Assembly: GCF_014822185.1 (NCBI RefSeq)
Contig: NZ_QVLR01000056.1
Span: 186,001 to 250,000 of the forward strand
Length of the DNA stretch: 64,000 bases
Source: Azoarcus sp. Aa7
GTDB taxonomy: Bacteria > Pseudomonadota > Gammaproteobacteria > Burkholderiales > Rhodocyclaceae
Direction of reading: 5' to 3'
The position numbers and the translations under genes are program-made. Below, one piece after another: positions 17,788 through 24,901 of this stretch. The stretch's first letter is position 1. The number at the start of each line of letters is the position of its first letter. The notes beneath the pieces are model-generated. The model searched no databases, was not told where the DNA came from, and was given only the letters and a program-made list of their open reading frames with translations.

Positions 17788-18174
17788 CTACCAGATTCGT
17801 TGAATGTCGAACAAGGCGAGAGCCGGGTCGCACGTCACGAGTGGCAGAGACTCGAGCTCGCTTTGCGCCGCGAGCATGCGATCGAAGGGGTCGCGATGTG
17901 CGATCGTGTAACTGCCGGCCTTCAGGCTGTGGAAATGCGTGATCGGCAGATGCGCGAACCCGTCCGCGGCGATCAGTTCGTCAAAGCGATGCACAGCATC
18001 GGCGGCTTCGTTCAATTTTCCCAGCCGGTGCTTCGTGGCAATTTCCCAGGCGCTTGCAGCACTGACCAGTATCGCGTTGGCCTCGTTCGCAATCGTGTCG
18101 CGGGCGACCCGGGACAGACGCGGATCATCGGTGAACCACCACAGCAGCGCGTGCGTGTCGAGAAGGAGCCTCAT
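17788..18174 (-). CDS. vapC: PIN-domain toxin (VapC-like)
   Basis: A 128-residue PIN-domain ribonuclease, the toxin half of a type II module. The acidic Mg2+-binding residues are in place: D6 (LLLDTHALLWW), E43 (AWEIATK), D94/D97 (RDPFDRML) and D115. It belongs to the subgroup with the THxLLWW start. Its ATG overlaps the antitoxin stop by 4 bases, and it is convergent with pilR (4-base gap). First of seven toxin-antitoxin-like modules in the island running to 27.5 kb. Confidence 0.9.
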   Translation of the reverse strand: MRLLLDTHALLWWFTDDPRLSRVARDTIANEANAILVSAASAWEIATKHRLGKLNEAADAVHRFDELIAADGFAHLPITHFHSLKAGSYTIAHRDPFDRMLAAQSELESLPLVTCDPALALFDIQRIW

Positions 18175-18404
18175 CGCCCCTCCCAGGCGTCGAGCTCGGT
18201 GTCCGGCAGTGCTTCGAAGAACTCGTCGCCGATCCGCCCGGCGAGACGTCCGGGCTGCCGCCCCGTGGCCGCCGGTGCAAGAGGCATCAGGCGCGCGTAG
18301 GGCTTCCCGGCCTTGGCCAGGATGATCTCCTGTCCCGCGTGCGCCTGTTCGAGAAGACGGGAAAAGTGTGTCTTGGCTTCATGGACGTTTACGACTACGC
18401 TCAT
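18171..18404 (-). CDS. Phd/YefM-type antitoxin
   Basis: A 77-residue antitoxin with the N-terminal Phd/YefM DNA-binding fold (VVNVHEAKTHFSRLLEQAHAGQEI) and an acidic, probably disordered toxin-binding tail (DEFFEALPDTELDAWEGR). It would neutralise the downstream PIN toxin and repress the operon. Overlap of 4 bases with the toxin gene indicates coupled translation. Confidence 0.88.
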   Translation of the reverse strand: MSVVVNVHEAKTHFSRLLEQAHAGQEIILAKAGKPYARLMPLAPAATGRQPGRLAGRIGDEFFEALPDTELDAWEGR

Positions 18405-18651
18405 TCCATGCCTCGTGCGGACTAAGTTATTTGACTAAGTCTAGCATGGTCAAGTGGTCGGAGGGCTGCTTCACGTAGCTGCAATCCCGTTCAGGGGAGC
18501 AGACCCTTGTCGATCTCGCTGGCGAGCGCGCCCAGCTTCCTGTCTTCTCATGTCCCTTTGATGATGCCTTTGATGATGATGGGTGATGGGTGCTTTGATG
18601 ATGGTGGTGCGTCGGGACACGGTGCGGTTTCCCGGTGATAGACTTGCCTCC
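18405..18651. other. Gap with short TTTGATGATG repeats
   Basis: Contains a run of TTTGATGATG-like repeats (about 18555-18610) just before the nucleotidyltransferase start. On the minus strand a short frame near 18491-18547 reads like an antitoxin tail (KLGALASEIDKGLLP) but has no start or upstream part, so no gene is called. The leftward antitoxin promoter probably lies in the AT-rich stretch 18420-18450. Confidence 0.4.
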
Positions 18652-18951
18652 ATGCGTCTTACCGACCAACAGCGATTGCAGATTCGAAACGCCGCCGCCC
18701 GTTTGCTGGGTGAGCAAGCGGAGGTGTGGTTGTTCGGCTCCCGCGTGGACGATGACGCGCGGGGGGGCGATATCGATCTTTACGTCGAACTGGAAGGCAG
18801 CGCGACTGAAGTCCTGGAACGGCAATTGCGGTTTTACGCGAGCCTGCAGCGCGAACTTGGCGAGCAGCGGATCGATATCGTGGTGCACCGCAAGGGAACC
18901 TCGCTGCGTCCGATCGACCGCGAGGCGCGGCGCCACGGGGTCAGACTGTGA
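18652..18951 (+). CDS. MNT-type nucleotidyltransferase antitoxin
   Basis: A 99-residue minimal nucleotidyltransferase. The catalytic motif GSRVDDDARGGDIDL (GS-x10-D-x-D) is intact, with a third acid in RIDIVV. In MNT/HEPN modules this enzyme adds AMP to a tyrosine of the HEPN toxin and so inactivates it. The ATG at 18652 gives the family length; an upstream extension to 18583 is low complexity. Its stop overlaps a GTG (18948) that should start the partner gene, but that frame is interrupted (see next). Confidence 0.85.
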   Translation: MRLTDQQRLQIRNAAARLLGEQAEVWLFGSRVDDDARGGDIDLYVELEGSATEVLERQLRFYASLQRELGEQRIDIVVHRKGTSLRPIDREARRHGVRL

Positions 18952-19433
18952 ACGGACCGGCAGTGCGTCTGTAGTACCTGCTGGAACTGGTCGGGCGCGA
19001 GGAGGAGCACCTTCTGGGCGTGTCCTCGCGTCTGTTCGGTGGTTGTGGGCAGGTCACTGCGGCATGGCTCGAAGGCGTCCTCGCTGCGGCGGAAGGGATT
19101 GACCGGCTCGAGTCTTTTGTCGGCAAGTTTTCGCGCATGCAAGACACGATGATGGACAAGCTTTTGCCGACCTTTCTCGTGGTGATTGGCGAGCGCAGCA
19201 GTACCGCGTTGGACAACCTCAACCTCGCCCACCGGCTGCATTTCGTGACCGATCCTGAGGCTTGGCTGGCGATGCGCATGTTGCGCAACCGCCTTGTGCA
19301 TGAGTACGTCGAAGATTCCGCAGAACTTGCCGCCGCGCTGGGCAAGGCGCGTGAACTCGCCGGCGAGTTGAGCAGGACTTTCCGCGCGATTCGCGATTAT
19401 GCAGCGCGCAATCTGCCGCGCCGCGAGGAATAG
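18948..19433 (+). pseudogene. HEPN-domain toxin with an in-frame amber codon near its start
   Basis: The frame opens at GTG 18948, overlapping the nucleotidyltransferase stop (GTGA) as expected for this module, but has TAG at 18972-18974 (codon 9). It then continues uninterrupted to 19433 with good HEPN sequence, including the RNase/AMPylation motif RNRLVHEY. A GTG at 19020 could restart translation to give 137 residues, but the nearest Shine-Dalgarno-like sequence (GAGGAGGAG, about 18999-19007) is some 14 bases away. Either the toxin has lost its N-terminal helix or it is inactive. A sequencing error is also possible. Confidence 0.65.
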
Positions 19434-19532
19434 AAAGCCTTCATGGCTGCTCGATGACGGGCGCGAGGCTTGGTTGGCGATCGCTGACCTGAAGATCGTC
19501 CACGGCAAGGTCGCGTCCCGTGCGATCTTCGA

Positions 19533-20636
19533 TCACGCGGCCTTGCGCTCGAACATCCCTCTTGCGGCAGCCATCCCCCGCAGGTACTTGATCTGCCGTG
19601 CTGTGCACAATTGCAGCAGGTTTGCCGGAGCGCCGACCGCACTGCCGAATTGCCGCATCAAGCTCGTAGTGCAGGTGATGAACTGATCGGGGGTGATGCC
19701 GAGCCGGTCGAGCAGTTTGGATGTTTGTATCGGGATGGCACCGCGCTTGTCGGAACGCAGGCAGCGCCCTGCGGTCTCGACGAGTTCGAGGTAGTCGTCA
19801 AGGGCAAAGGGGATCGCCGCGTACAACCGGGCCGTGGCATCAAAAGGCATCAAAGGCTGTTTGGGCAGCGAGGTGAATTTTGTCTCGCTGCGTGGCCCCG
19901 CCGATGAATCAGGGGCTCCGGCAGCGCGAGGGGGTGCGAGGGCGGAGGCGGCCGGCGAAGCGGTCGTCGCGGAAATGGTGGAGGGCGCGCGCATGAGGTC
20001 GCCGATGCGTTCCGCGACGGAGGTGAACGCCGAGCGTTCGGGCGTGTCGGCCATTTGTGCGCGAATAGGGTTCAGATCGACATAGGTCATGGCCGACAGG
20101 ATGGCCTGCTCGTCGAGTAGCGCCTGGCTCTTGAAGCGGCCTTCCCAGAAGCGGCCCGTGACTTCGTCCTCCGAGTTGGCTTGTCGCGCAATGGATTCAT
20201 TGAGCATCCGCATGAACCACGACAAGTCATGCAGCCGCGCACGGTATTTTTCGGCGATTTCGTCAATGGCGCGCAAGGTGGCAGCGTCCAGCGTGTTGCC
20301 ACGACCTGCCAGGAAGGATCGCACTGCAGGCGGCCCGTCGAAAAGTTGCGTCCAGCGTTGCAGGACCTCGTCGCGGCTCCAGCTGGTGGCGCGCTCGGCG
20401 TCGACGCGCACCACGAGATGGTAATGGTTGCTCATGACCGCATAGGCCGCGACATCGATGGCGAACACGGCGGAGAGTTGCTTGACTCGATCGACGATCC
20501 AGCCTCGGCGATGCTCGAAGCAGCGATCGGAGTAATGGTCCTTGCCGCACAGGAACGCGCGCCGCACGCAGCGTGAGACGACGTGGTACCAAGGGGTGTC
20601 GGCTAACGAAACAAGGGCTGAGCGGGCGCGAGTCAC
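19533..20636 (-). CDS. REP-associated-type transposase (Y1/IS200-like domain), large form
   Basis: A 367-residue protein with an N-terminal IS200-like HUH domain (metal ligands H71 and H73 in SNHYHLVV), the FWEGRFKSQ and YVDLNPIRA motifs of REP-associated transposases, and a long C-terminal extension. GTG 20636 is chosen because AGGAGA sits 6 bases before it. By eye the helix that should carry the catalytic Tyr reads LNESIARQAN, so the nucleophile may be missing or displaced. Upstream lie two copies of the ACAAAGTGGGTGTCCCTTTG motif. Its 5' half is repeated in tandem immediately upstream. Confidence 0.8.
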   Translation of the reverse strand: MTRARSALVSLADTPWYHVVSRCVRRAFLCGKDHYSDRCFEHRRGWIVDRVKQLSAVFAIDVAAYAVMSNHYHLVVRVDAERATSWSRDEVLQRWTQLFDGPPAVRSFLAGRGNTLDAATLRAIDEIAEKYRARLHDLSWFMRMLNESIARQANSEDEVTGRFWEGRFKSQALLDEQAILSAMTYVDLNPIRAQMADTPERSAFTSVAERIGDLMRAPSTISATTASPAASALAPPRAAGAPDSSAGPRSETKFTSLPKQPLMPFDATARLYAAIPFALDDYLELVETAGRCLRSDKRGAIPIQTSKLLDRLGITPDQFITCTTSLMRQFGSAVGAPANLLQLCTARQIKYLRGMAAARGMFERKAA

Positions 20637-20680
20637 GGTGGGTCTCCTGCTTATGCCGTTAGCGTAACACGGTGCGGGAG

Positions 20681-20747
20681 ACAAAGTGGGTGTCCCTTTG
20701 TTTCCTTTGTTTACCTTTGTTTAACAAAGTGGGTGTCCCTTTGTTTC
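20681..20747. repeat. Two copies of the AAACAAAG-N8-CTTTGTTT palindromic motif
   Basis: ACAAAGTGGGTGTCCCTTTGT motif at 20681-20703 and again at 20723-20747, separated by CCTTTGTTTACCTTTGTTT-like filler. The ends AACAAAG and CTTTGTT are inverted repeats around GTGGGTGTCC. Further copies: 21218-21240, 21260-21284 (the duplicated unit), 22770-22797, and weaker ones at 22063-22085 and 24239-24256. They are confined to this island. Confidence 0.75.
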
Positions 20748-21173
20748 TATGAACCACGACAAGTCATGCAGCCGCGCACGGTATTTTTCGGCGATTTCGT
20801 CAATGGCGCGCAAGGTGGCAGCGTCCAGCGTGTTGCCACGACCTGCCAGGAAGGATCGCACTGCAGGCGGCCCGTCGAAAAGTTGCGTCCAGCGTTGCAG
20901 GACCTCGTCGCGGCTCCAGCTGGTGGCGCGCTCGGCGTCGACGCGCACCACGAGATGGTAATGGTTGCTCATGACCGCATAGGCCGCGACATCGATGGCG
21001 AACACGGCGGAGAGTTGCTTGACTCGATCGACGATCCAGCCTCGGCGATGCTCGAAGCAGCGATCGGAGTAATGGTCCTTGCCGCACAGGAACGCGCGCC
21101 GCACGCAGCGTGAGACGACGTGGTACCAAGGGGTGTCGGCTAACGAAACAAGGGCTGAGCGGGCGCGAGTCAC
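20721..21173 (-). pseudogene. Truncated tandem copy of the large transposase gene
   Basis: Repeats the first roughly 138 residues of the neighbouring transposase without change, including the HYH motif, then breaks at the duplication junction and runs into a palindromic motif, ending in ETKGHPLC. It therefore keeps the start and ribosome binding site but lacks the second half of the HUH domain and the extension. Not expected to be active by itself. Confidence 0.85.
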
Positions 21174-21289
21174 GGTGGGTCTCCTGCTTATGCCGTTAGC
21201 GTAACACGGTGCGGGAGACAAAGTGGGTGTCCCTTTGTTTCCTTTGTTTACCTTTGTTTAACAAAGTGGGTGTCCCTTTGTTTCTACCC

Positions 21290-21697
21290 TCAATCGGCAA
21301 ACGGATTTATCGTCGCTACGCCGGTTGGCGTGAAATGGCGAACGTTGCGGGTTGCGACGGTCAGTCCGTGATTCAGGGCCGTCGCCGCAATCAGCAAGTC
21401 GGCGCTTTCGTTGCCGATTCTCGCAGACAGCGCGCCCCATCGGCGGGCAATCTCGGGAGTGATCGGCAATATGCGATCGACGTGATAGCGCAGAAGGTCG
21501 TCGAGCCATGCTGTGAGCGTTTCCGCAAATGCCGGATCCGCACGGCGTCGCTTTTCAATCCCGCGCTCGATCTCGCCTATGCTTACGACGCTGATGAACA
21601 ACTCGTCATCTTTGTGCGCTTTCAGCCAATTCACGACTGCGGCGGAGGGGGTGCGCTTGCGCAGTTCGGACAAGATGACGGTATCGAGCAAAATCAT
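21290..21697 (-). CDS. PIN-domain toxin (FitB/VapC-like)
   Basis: A 135-residue PIN-domain nuclease. Acidic residues D5 (ILLDTVILSELRK) and E42 (SIGEIERGI) and an Asp in the NESADLLIAAT segment form the active site. The TVILSELRK start and TRNVRHF ending are typical of FitB-type toxins. The ATG at 21697 overlaps the antitoxin stop. It lies right after the duplicated transposase block, whose end (21285) is 5 bases from its stop. Confidence 0.9.
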   Translation of the reverse strand: MILLDTVILSELRKRTPSAAVVNWLKAHKDDELFISVVSIGEIERGIEKRRRADPAFAETLTAWLDDLLRYHVDRILPITPEIARRWGALSARIGNESADLLIAATALNHGLTVATRNVRHFTPTGVATINPFAD

Positions 21698-21957
21698 CAG
21701 AAGTCGACATCCCTGAGCGCCACGTCGCCGTGCTCGAACGCATCCGCCTCCTGGGGTATCGCCAGCAGATGCGCAACAAACCCCGGTGCATTGGTTCGCG
21801 CATTGCGTATCAAATGAGCATATTCGCTTTCGGAAAGCACGACCACTGCGGCCTTGCCGCGGCGCGTGATGTGCTGCGGAGTACCGTGCAATGCGCCCTC
21901 GACCACTTGGCTCAGGTGGGTTTTGGCATCCTGCAGCCGCCACTGCCGATTCATCAT
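21697..21957 (-). CDS. Phd/YefM-type antitoxin
   Basis: An 86-residue antitoxin with the Phd fold (WRLQDAKTHLSQVVEGAL, then GKAAVVVLSESEYAHL), partner of the downstream PIN toxin, with which it overlaps (ATGA). A Met-Met start leaves one residue of doubt. The C-terminal part is acidic, fitting toxin binding. Second Phd/PIN pair in the island, but not a close copy of the first. Confidence 0.88.
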   Translation of the reverse strand: MMNRQWRLQDAKTHLSQVVEGALHGTPQHITRRGKAAVVVLSESEYAHLIRNARTNAPGFVAHLLAIPQEADAFEHGDVALRDVDF

Positions 21958-22096
21958 CCTAGTCGCCCTATCTGGTCTGTTTAACTGGTCAGATTATGGC
22001 TGGCAGATGTGGCCGGGTCAACGGACGCTGAAGCAGGGAAGGAGGTGTTGGCTGCAGGAAGCAAAGTGGGTGTCGCTTGGTTTCCTTTTTCCTTGT

Positions 22097-22417
22097 CTAT
22101 TTCTTGCCGTAGGCGGCATCGTGATCGGGGGCGACCGTCAAGAAGCGCATGAAGTCGCCATCGCGGTAAGCCGTTGCCCGACGCGCCTGGGTGATGCGCA
22201 GTGAGTAAATGGCGTCAATTCCCGCAGGTGGCTTGACGCTGGTGATCTTCTCCCACTTCAGTCCCGGATCGCGGTACACCTGATTCCAAGTCAGCTGCCG
22301 AATCTTGTTGAGGGTATCCAGCGCCGCATGGCGCTCAGGCTTTTGCTGCGTAAGCAGATTCTCTTGAAAGACTGGGTTGTTCAGGTCAAGTCTGACCGTG
22401 GGGTCATGACTCGTCAT
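22097..22417 (-). CDS. Candidate toxin paired with AbrB-like protein, family unrecognised
   Basis: A 106-residue basic protein. The middle (NKIRQLTWNQVYRDPGLKWEKI) and the end (YSLRITQARRATAYRDGDFMRFL, then DHDAAYGKK) have the rhythm of RelE/ParE-type RNase folds: alternating beta strands with Arg and aromatic residues and a late RxxxxYR-like strand. I do not recognise a named family with certainty. Its start lies 14 bases inside the upstream AbrB-like gene, the usual antitoxin-toxin arrangement. Function as a toxin is inference from layout and fold-like pattern. Confidence 0.6.
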   Translation of the reverse strand: MTSHDPTVRLDLNNPVFQENLLTQQKPERHAALDTLNKIRQLTWNQVYRDPGLKWEKITSVKPPAGIDAIYSLRITQARRATAYRDGDFMRFLTVAPDHDAAYGKK

Positions 22418-22685
22418 GGCTCAAGCGGCTAAGGGTGTCGTCCAGGCCGGCATCGGACGCCTTGTGGGTACTTGACCAGGCAAAAGCGGCTTGCAGGTCG
22501 GTCGCCGCCTTGGGCTCGTGCAGCCAGCGCTCGTTGTCCGGGATGACGGTGGCTGTGCGCACCACCCACACACCGGGCTCGCGCTCCTCCACCAGAACTT
22601 GGCGGCCAGCGTATTGCTTGCCCAGTGAGATTTGGCCGTTTGCCCCGACGACCTTGACCGCTGGGGGATGCGTAGTCGCAACCAT
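22404..22685 (-). CDS. AbrB/SpoVT-like antitoxin candidate
   Basis: A 93-residue protein whose N-terminal half (VKVVGANGQISLGKQYAGRQ then VLVEEREPGVWVVRTA) matches a swapped-hairpin AbrB/MazE-type DNA-binding domain. The C-terminal half (PKAATDLQAAFAWSS onward) is acidic and probably binds the partner. ATG 22685 has AAGGAG 6 bases upstream. It precedes and overlaps the candidate toxin gene. Confidence 0.72.
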   Translation of the reverse strand: MVATTHPPAVKVVGANGQISLGKQYAGRQVLVEEREPGVWVVRTATVIPDNERWLHEPKAATDLQAAFAWSSTHKASDAGLDDTLSRLSHDES

Positions 22686-22769
22686 GGCAGACTCCTTATA
22701 TTGGTGCTGCACGAAATTGTATTTTTAGTGCGCAGGTAGGTCAAGGAAGATCGTTGCGAGTAGAGGAGA

Positions 22770-22797
22770 ACAAACAAAGTGGGTGTCCCTTTGTTTT
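22770..22797. repeat. Copy of the AAACAAAG...CTTTGTTT motif
   Basis: A complete copy of the palindromic motif described at 20681-20747, here next to the remnant of a different transposase rather than the large one. It suggests that both repeat families have been mixed by insertions in this segment. Confidence 0.7.
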
Positions 22798-22810
22798 GTC
22801 TGGTGTTTTG

Positions 22811-22988
22811 TCTGGGGAGTTCCGATGATGAGCGCCGCACTGTCTTTCGCGAGTTCTTCAGCGGACAACTTTCCGTGGCGGATGTCGAGACGATCCGCGA
22901 CGCGACGAACCGTGCCTGGGTGCTGGGGAACGACCGTTTTCGGGAAACGATCGAGGCGTTGTCAGGCCGCAGGTCCAGCCCATCGTAA
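22811..22988 (+). pseudogene. 3' remnant of a REP-associated transposase gene
   Basis: Encodes only the last ~55 residues of the transposase found intact at 23078-23806 (ERRTVFREFFSGQLSVADV, then VLGNDRFRETIEALSGRR), differing from it by a few substitutions. It has no HUH domain and fuses at its 5' end to the CTTTGTTT motif. A TAA at 22986-22988 ends it directly before a GGGGTCAGACTCGATTT motif. It looks like the relic of a former copy of the neighbouring element. Confidence 0.8.
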
Positions 22989-22996
22989 TGGGGTCA

Positions 22997-23014
22997 GGGG
23001 TCAGACTCGATTTT
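22997..23014 (+). repeat. GGGGTCAGACTCGATTT motif, left flank of the second transposase
   Basis: Motif in forward orientation 64 bases upstream of the transposase start. The inverted copy at 23805-23824 (one mismatch, AAATCGAGTCCGACCCC) lies at the gene end, so the gene is bracketed by opposed copies. More inverted-orientation copies are at 23865-23885, 23968-23988 and about 24024-24045, and a variant in forward orientation at 25777-25795. Confidence 0.8.
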
Positions 23015-23077
23015 TGCTAATTATGCCAATCGAGTTTTGACCTATCATCGGCGGACCTGTTTCCGCTACGTCAGATC

Positions 23078-23806
23078 ATGGCCCGTCTTCCCCGCTTCTA
23101 CCTTCCCGGTCAGCCGCTCCACGTAATCCAGCGCGGCAACAACCGTCAGCCGATTTTTGCCGGCGATGGGGATTATCGCCATTACCTCTGGTGCCTCGAA
23201 GAGGCTGCCGAAAAGCACGGACTGACCGTCCATGCTTACGTGCTGATGACGAATCACGTTCACCTGCTGGCAACTCCCTCGCAGGAAGCCAGCTTGCCGA
23301 AAACGATGCAGTCGGTGGGCCGGCGCTACGTCCAGTACTTCAACTATAGTTACGCGCGAACGGGAACCTTGTGGGAAGGCCGTTATCGCGCGACGCTCAT
23401 CGACAGTGAAGCCTACCTGCTGACCTGCATGCGCTATATCGAACTGAACCCTGTGCGCGCCGCGATGGTGATGCATCCAGCCGACTATCAGTGGTCCAGT
23501 CATCGGGCCAACGCGCTTGGCGAAGCCAGCGACATCATCCGGCCTCACGGGATATTCCGCGGTCTGGGGCGTTCCGATGGTGAGCGCCGCACTGTCTATC
23601 GCGAGCTCTTCAGCGGACAACTTTCCGTGGCTGATGTCGAGACGATCCGCGACGCGACGAACCGTGCCTGGGTGCTGGGCAACGACCGTTTTCGGGAAAC
23701 GATCGAGGCGTTGTCAGGCCGCAGGTCCAGCCCGTTGTCGAAGGGGCGGCCGCGGAAAGGGTGCGGCGTGCAGGGCGGAGAAGAGTCGAGCGCCGATCGA
23801 GCCTAA
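23078..23806 (+). CDS. REP-associated tyrosine transposase (RAYT, Y1/HUH)
   Basis: A 242-residue transposase. HUH metal ligands H60 and H62 (MTNHVHLL), helix with the probable nucleophile Tyr84 (VGRRYVQYFNYSY), then LWEGRYRATLI and RYIELNPVRA, the order seen in REP-associated transposases that move or maintain short palindromic repeats as single-stranded DNA. Start ATG 23078. The bracket of opposed GGGGTCAGACTCGATTT motifs fits a REPtron layout. A second, 3'-only copy lies 90 bases upstream. The C-terminal tail is rich in Ser, Gly and charged residues. Confidence 0.88.
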   Translation: MARLPRFYLPGQPLHVIQRGNNRQPIFAGDGDYRHYLWCLEEAAEKHGLTVHAYVLMTNHVHLLATPSQEASLPKTMQSVGRRYVQYFNYSYARTGTLWEGRYRATLIDSEAYLLTCMRYIELNPVRAAMVMHPADYQWSSHRANALGEASDIIRPHGIFRGLGRSDGERRTVYRELFSGQLSVADVETIRDATNRAWVLGNDRFRETIEALSGRRSSPLSKGRPRKGCGVQGGEESSADRA

Positions 23807-24045
23807 ATCGAGTCCGACCCCATTAAATCTTGTCGGAGCGCAGCGGGAGGAAATCGAGTCTAGGAAATCGAGTCTGACCCCGTTTCTCCCGTTTCTCCCG
23901 TTTCTCCCGGAAATGAAAAAGACCGCCGCAGCGGTCTTTTTCGGTGTTGCCAGGTCAGGTCAGGAGGAAATCGAGTCTGACCCCATTTCCCTGTCGGAGC
24001 GCAGCGGGAGGAAATCGAGTCTAGGAAATCGAGTCTGACCCCGTT
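23805..24045. repeat. Cluster of inverted AAATCGAGTCTGACCCC motifs
   Basis: Four copies in the same (reverse) orientation: 23805-23824, 23865-23885, 23968-23988 and about 24024-24045, with partial copies (AAATCGAGTCTAGG) at 23851 and 24012. The segment TGTCGGAGCGCAGCGGGAGG recurs (23831 and 23992). This is a repeat array of the family tied to the second transposase. Confidence 0.75.
23916..23941. terminator. Intrinsic hairpin AAAAAGACCGC-CGCA-GCGGTCTTTTT
   Basis: Perfect 11-bp stem with a 4-base loop. A T run on one side and an A run on the other make it usable on both strands. It sits inside the repeat cluster downstream of the transposase gene and probably ends its transcript. Confidence 0.75.
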
Positions 24046-24051
24046 TCTCCC

Positions 24052-24210
24052 GCGTTATCCGAGTACCTCGTGTGCTTGGCAAAGCTCGGCGGTTATCTTG
24101 ACCGTGCCAACGATCCTCCCCCAGGGAATACCGTCATTTGGCGAGGCTTGTCCAAGCTGAACGACATTGTCCTAGGAGTGCGAATCGGCGTCAGGATTGT
24201 GGGTAATTGA
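24052..24210 (+). pseudogene. C-terminal remnant of an IS4-family (Tn5-like) transposase
   Basis: An open frame of 52 codons ending TGA 24208-24210 reads YLVCLAKLGGYLDRAND, PPPGNTVIWRGLSKLND: the conserved C-terminal (dimerisation) end of IS4/Tn5-type transposases. No start and no DDE catalytic part precede it; the upstream side is the repeat cluster. A dead fragment. Confidence 0.7.
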
Positions 24211-24358
24211 AAGGTTCGTGGAGCGCTTACGTTTCATCAGGTGTCCCTTTGTTTCATCTTTGTTTCTACATGTTCCAAAAGCAGAAGGGACCGCCGCGGC
24301 GGTCCCTTCTTTCATGCGGCGGAAGGCGCTTCGCGTTTCCGCCCTATGCTAGCCATTC
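24211..24358. terminator. pilA downstream region with a 13-bp-stem terminator
   Basis: AGAAGGGACCGCC at 24283-24295 pairs perfectly with 24298-24310. On the minus strand it lies about 49 bases beyond the pilA stop and is followed by GCTTTTGG, so it is the likely pilA terminator. Next to it, 24312-24346 holds a fragment of the dispersed GCGGAAGGCG...CCGCCCTA element, and 24239-24256 a worn copy of the CCCTTTGTTT motif. Confidence 0.6.
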
Positions 24359-24901
24359 TTACTTACACGAGCCCGGTGCATACTTGGCGAGCACGGTACC
24401 CGGCGTAGTGTTGTTCATTCCCGACGCAGTCGAAGCGGCCTGACTTACTGATGCGCAAGACCAGTCAAGACTCCCCGTGGTACCGGCAGCCAAAGCAGCG
24501 TCCAGTGTAATCGCGGTGCCAGCGGCGCCGGAACGCACAAACGGACGGATATAAAGGAGATTCTGACCTACTGCAACGCCCGTACTCGTCGTATTGTACG
24601 CAATCTGAATTTCTCCAGTGAGGCCATTCACCTGCACGGAGTTGACGAATTTACTGTTGGCGCCAGTATTTACCGCCTGTGCGTTCCAAACGGTCGCAAG
24701 AGCCGCAAGGTCAGCCGCAGTAGCCGAACCTTCGGTTGCAATGCGCGCCTTGGCATCGCCGGCAATACCGAAGCCTTCAGTCAAACGGGCCCGGATCGTG
24801 TAATCCTGATACGCCGGCAGTGCCACCGCCGCCAAAATACCGATAATCGCCACAACGATCATCAGTTCGATCAGGGTAAAGCCTTGCTGGACCTTTTTCA
24901 T
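24359..24901 (-). CDS. pilA: Type IV pilin major subunit
   Basis: A 180-residue prepilin. The leader MKKVQQG is cut by PilD before F8, and E12 (position +5 of the mature protein) is present in the [18 protein letters not shown] helix. Two cysteines near the end (DWSC and GSCK) can close the D-region loop. ATG 24901 has AAGGAG 6 bases before it; the frame's further upstream codons lie in the promoter. A sigma-54 promoter lies at 24951-24965, fitting control by PilSR. The gene stands alone inside an island of toxin-antitoxin and transposase genes. Confidence 0.93.
   Translation of the reverse strand: MKKVQQGFTLIELMIVVAIIGILAAVALPAYQDYTIRARLTEGFGIAGDAKARIATEGSATAADLAALATVWNAQAVNTGANSKFVNSVQVNGLTGEIQIAYNTTSTGVAVGQNLLYIRPFVRSGAAGTAITLDAALAAGTTGSLDWSCASVSQAASTASGMNNTTPGTVLAKYAPGSCK

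Larger units (their letters stand above)
20212..21285. repeat. Perfect tandem duplication, two units of 537 bases
   Basis: Unit one spans 20212-20748 and unit two 20749-21285. Line-by-line reading shows no difference. Each unit holds the 5' part of the transposase gene, its upstream region and two copies of the ACAAAGTGGGTGTCCCTTTG motif. The identity implies a recent event. Confidence 0.85.

Noticed and set aside
18491-18550. Minus-strand fragment reading KLGALASEIDKGLLP, like the end of a ParD-type antitoxin
   Set aside because: Only about 18 codons directly after an in-frame stop, no start and no partner toxin remnant; too little to call a pseudogene.
23805-24045. Possible CRISPR array because of repeated AAATCGAGTCTGACCCC units
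   Set aside because: Spacing is irregular, copies occur in both orientations around the transposase, spacers share sequence, and no cas gene is present.
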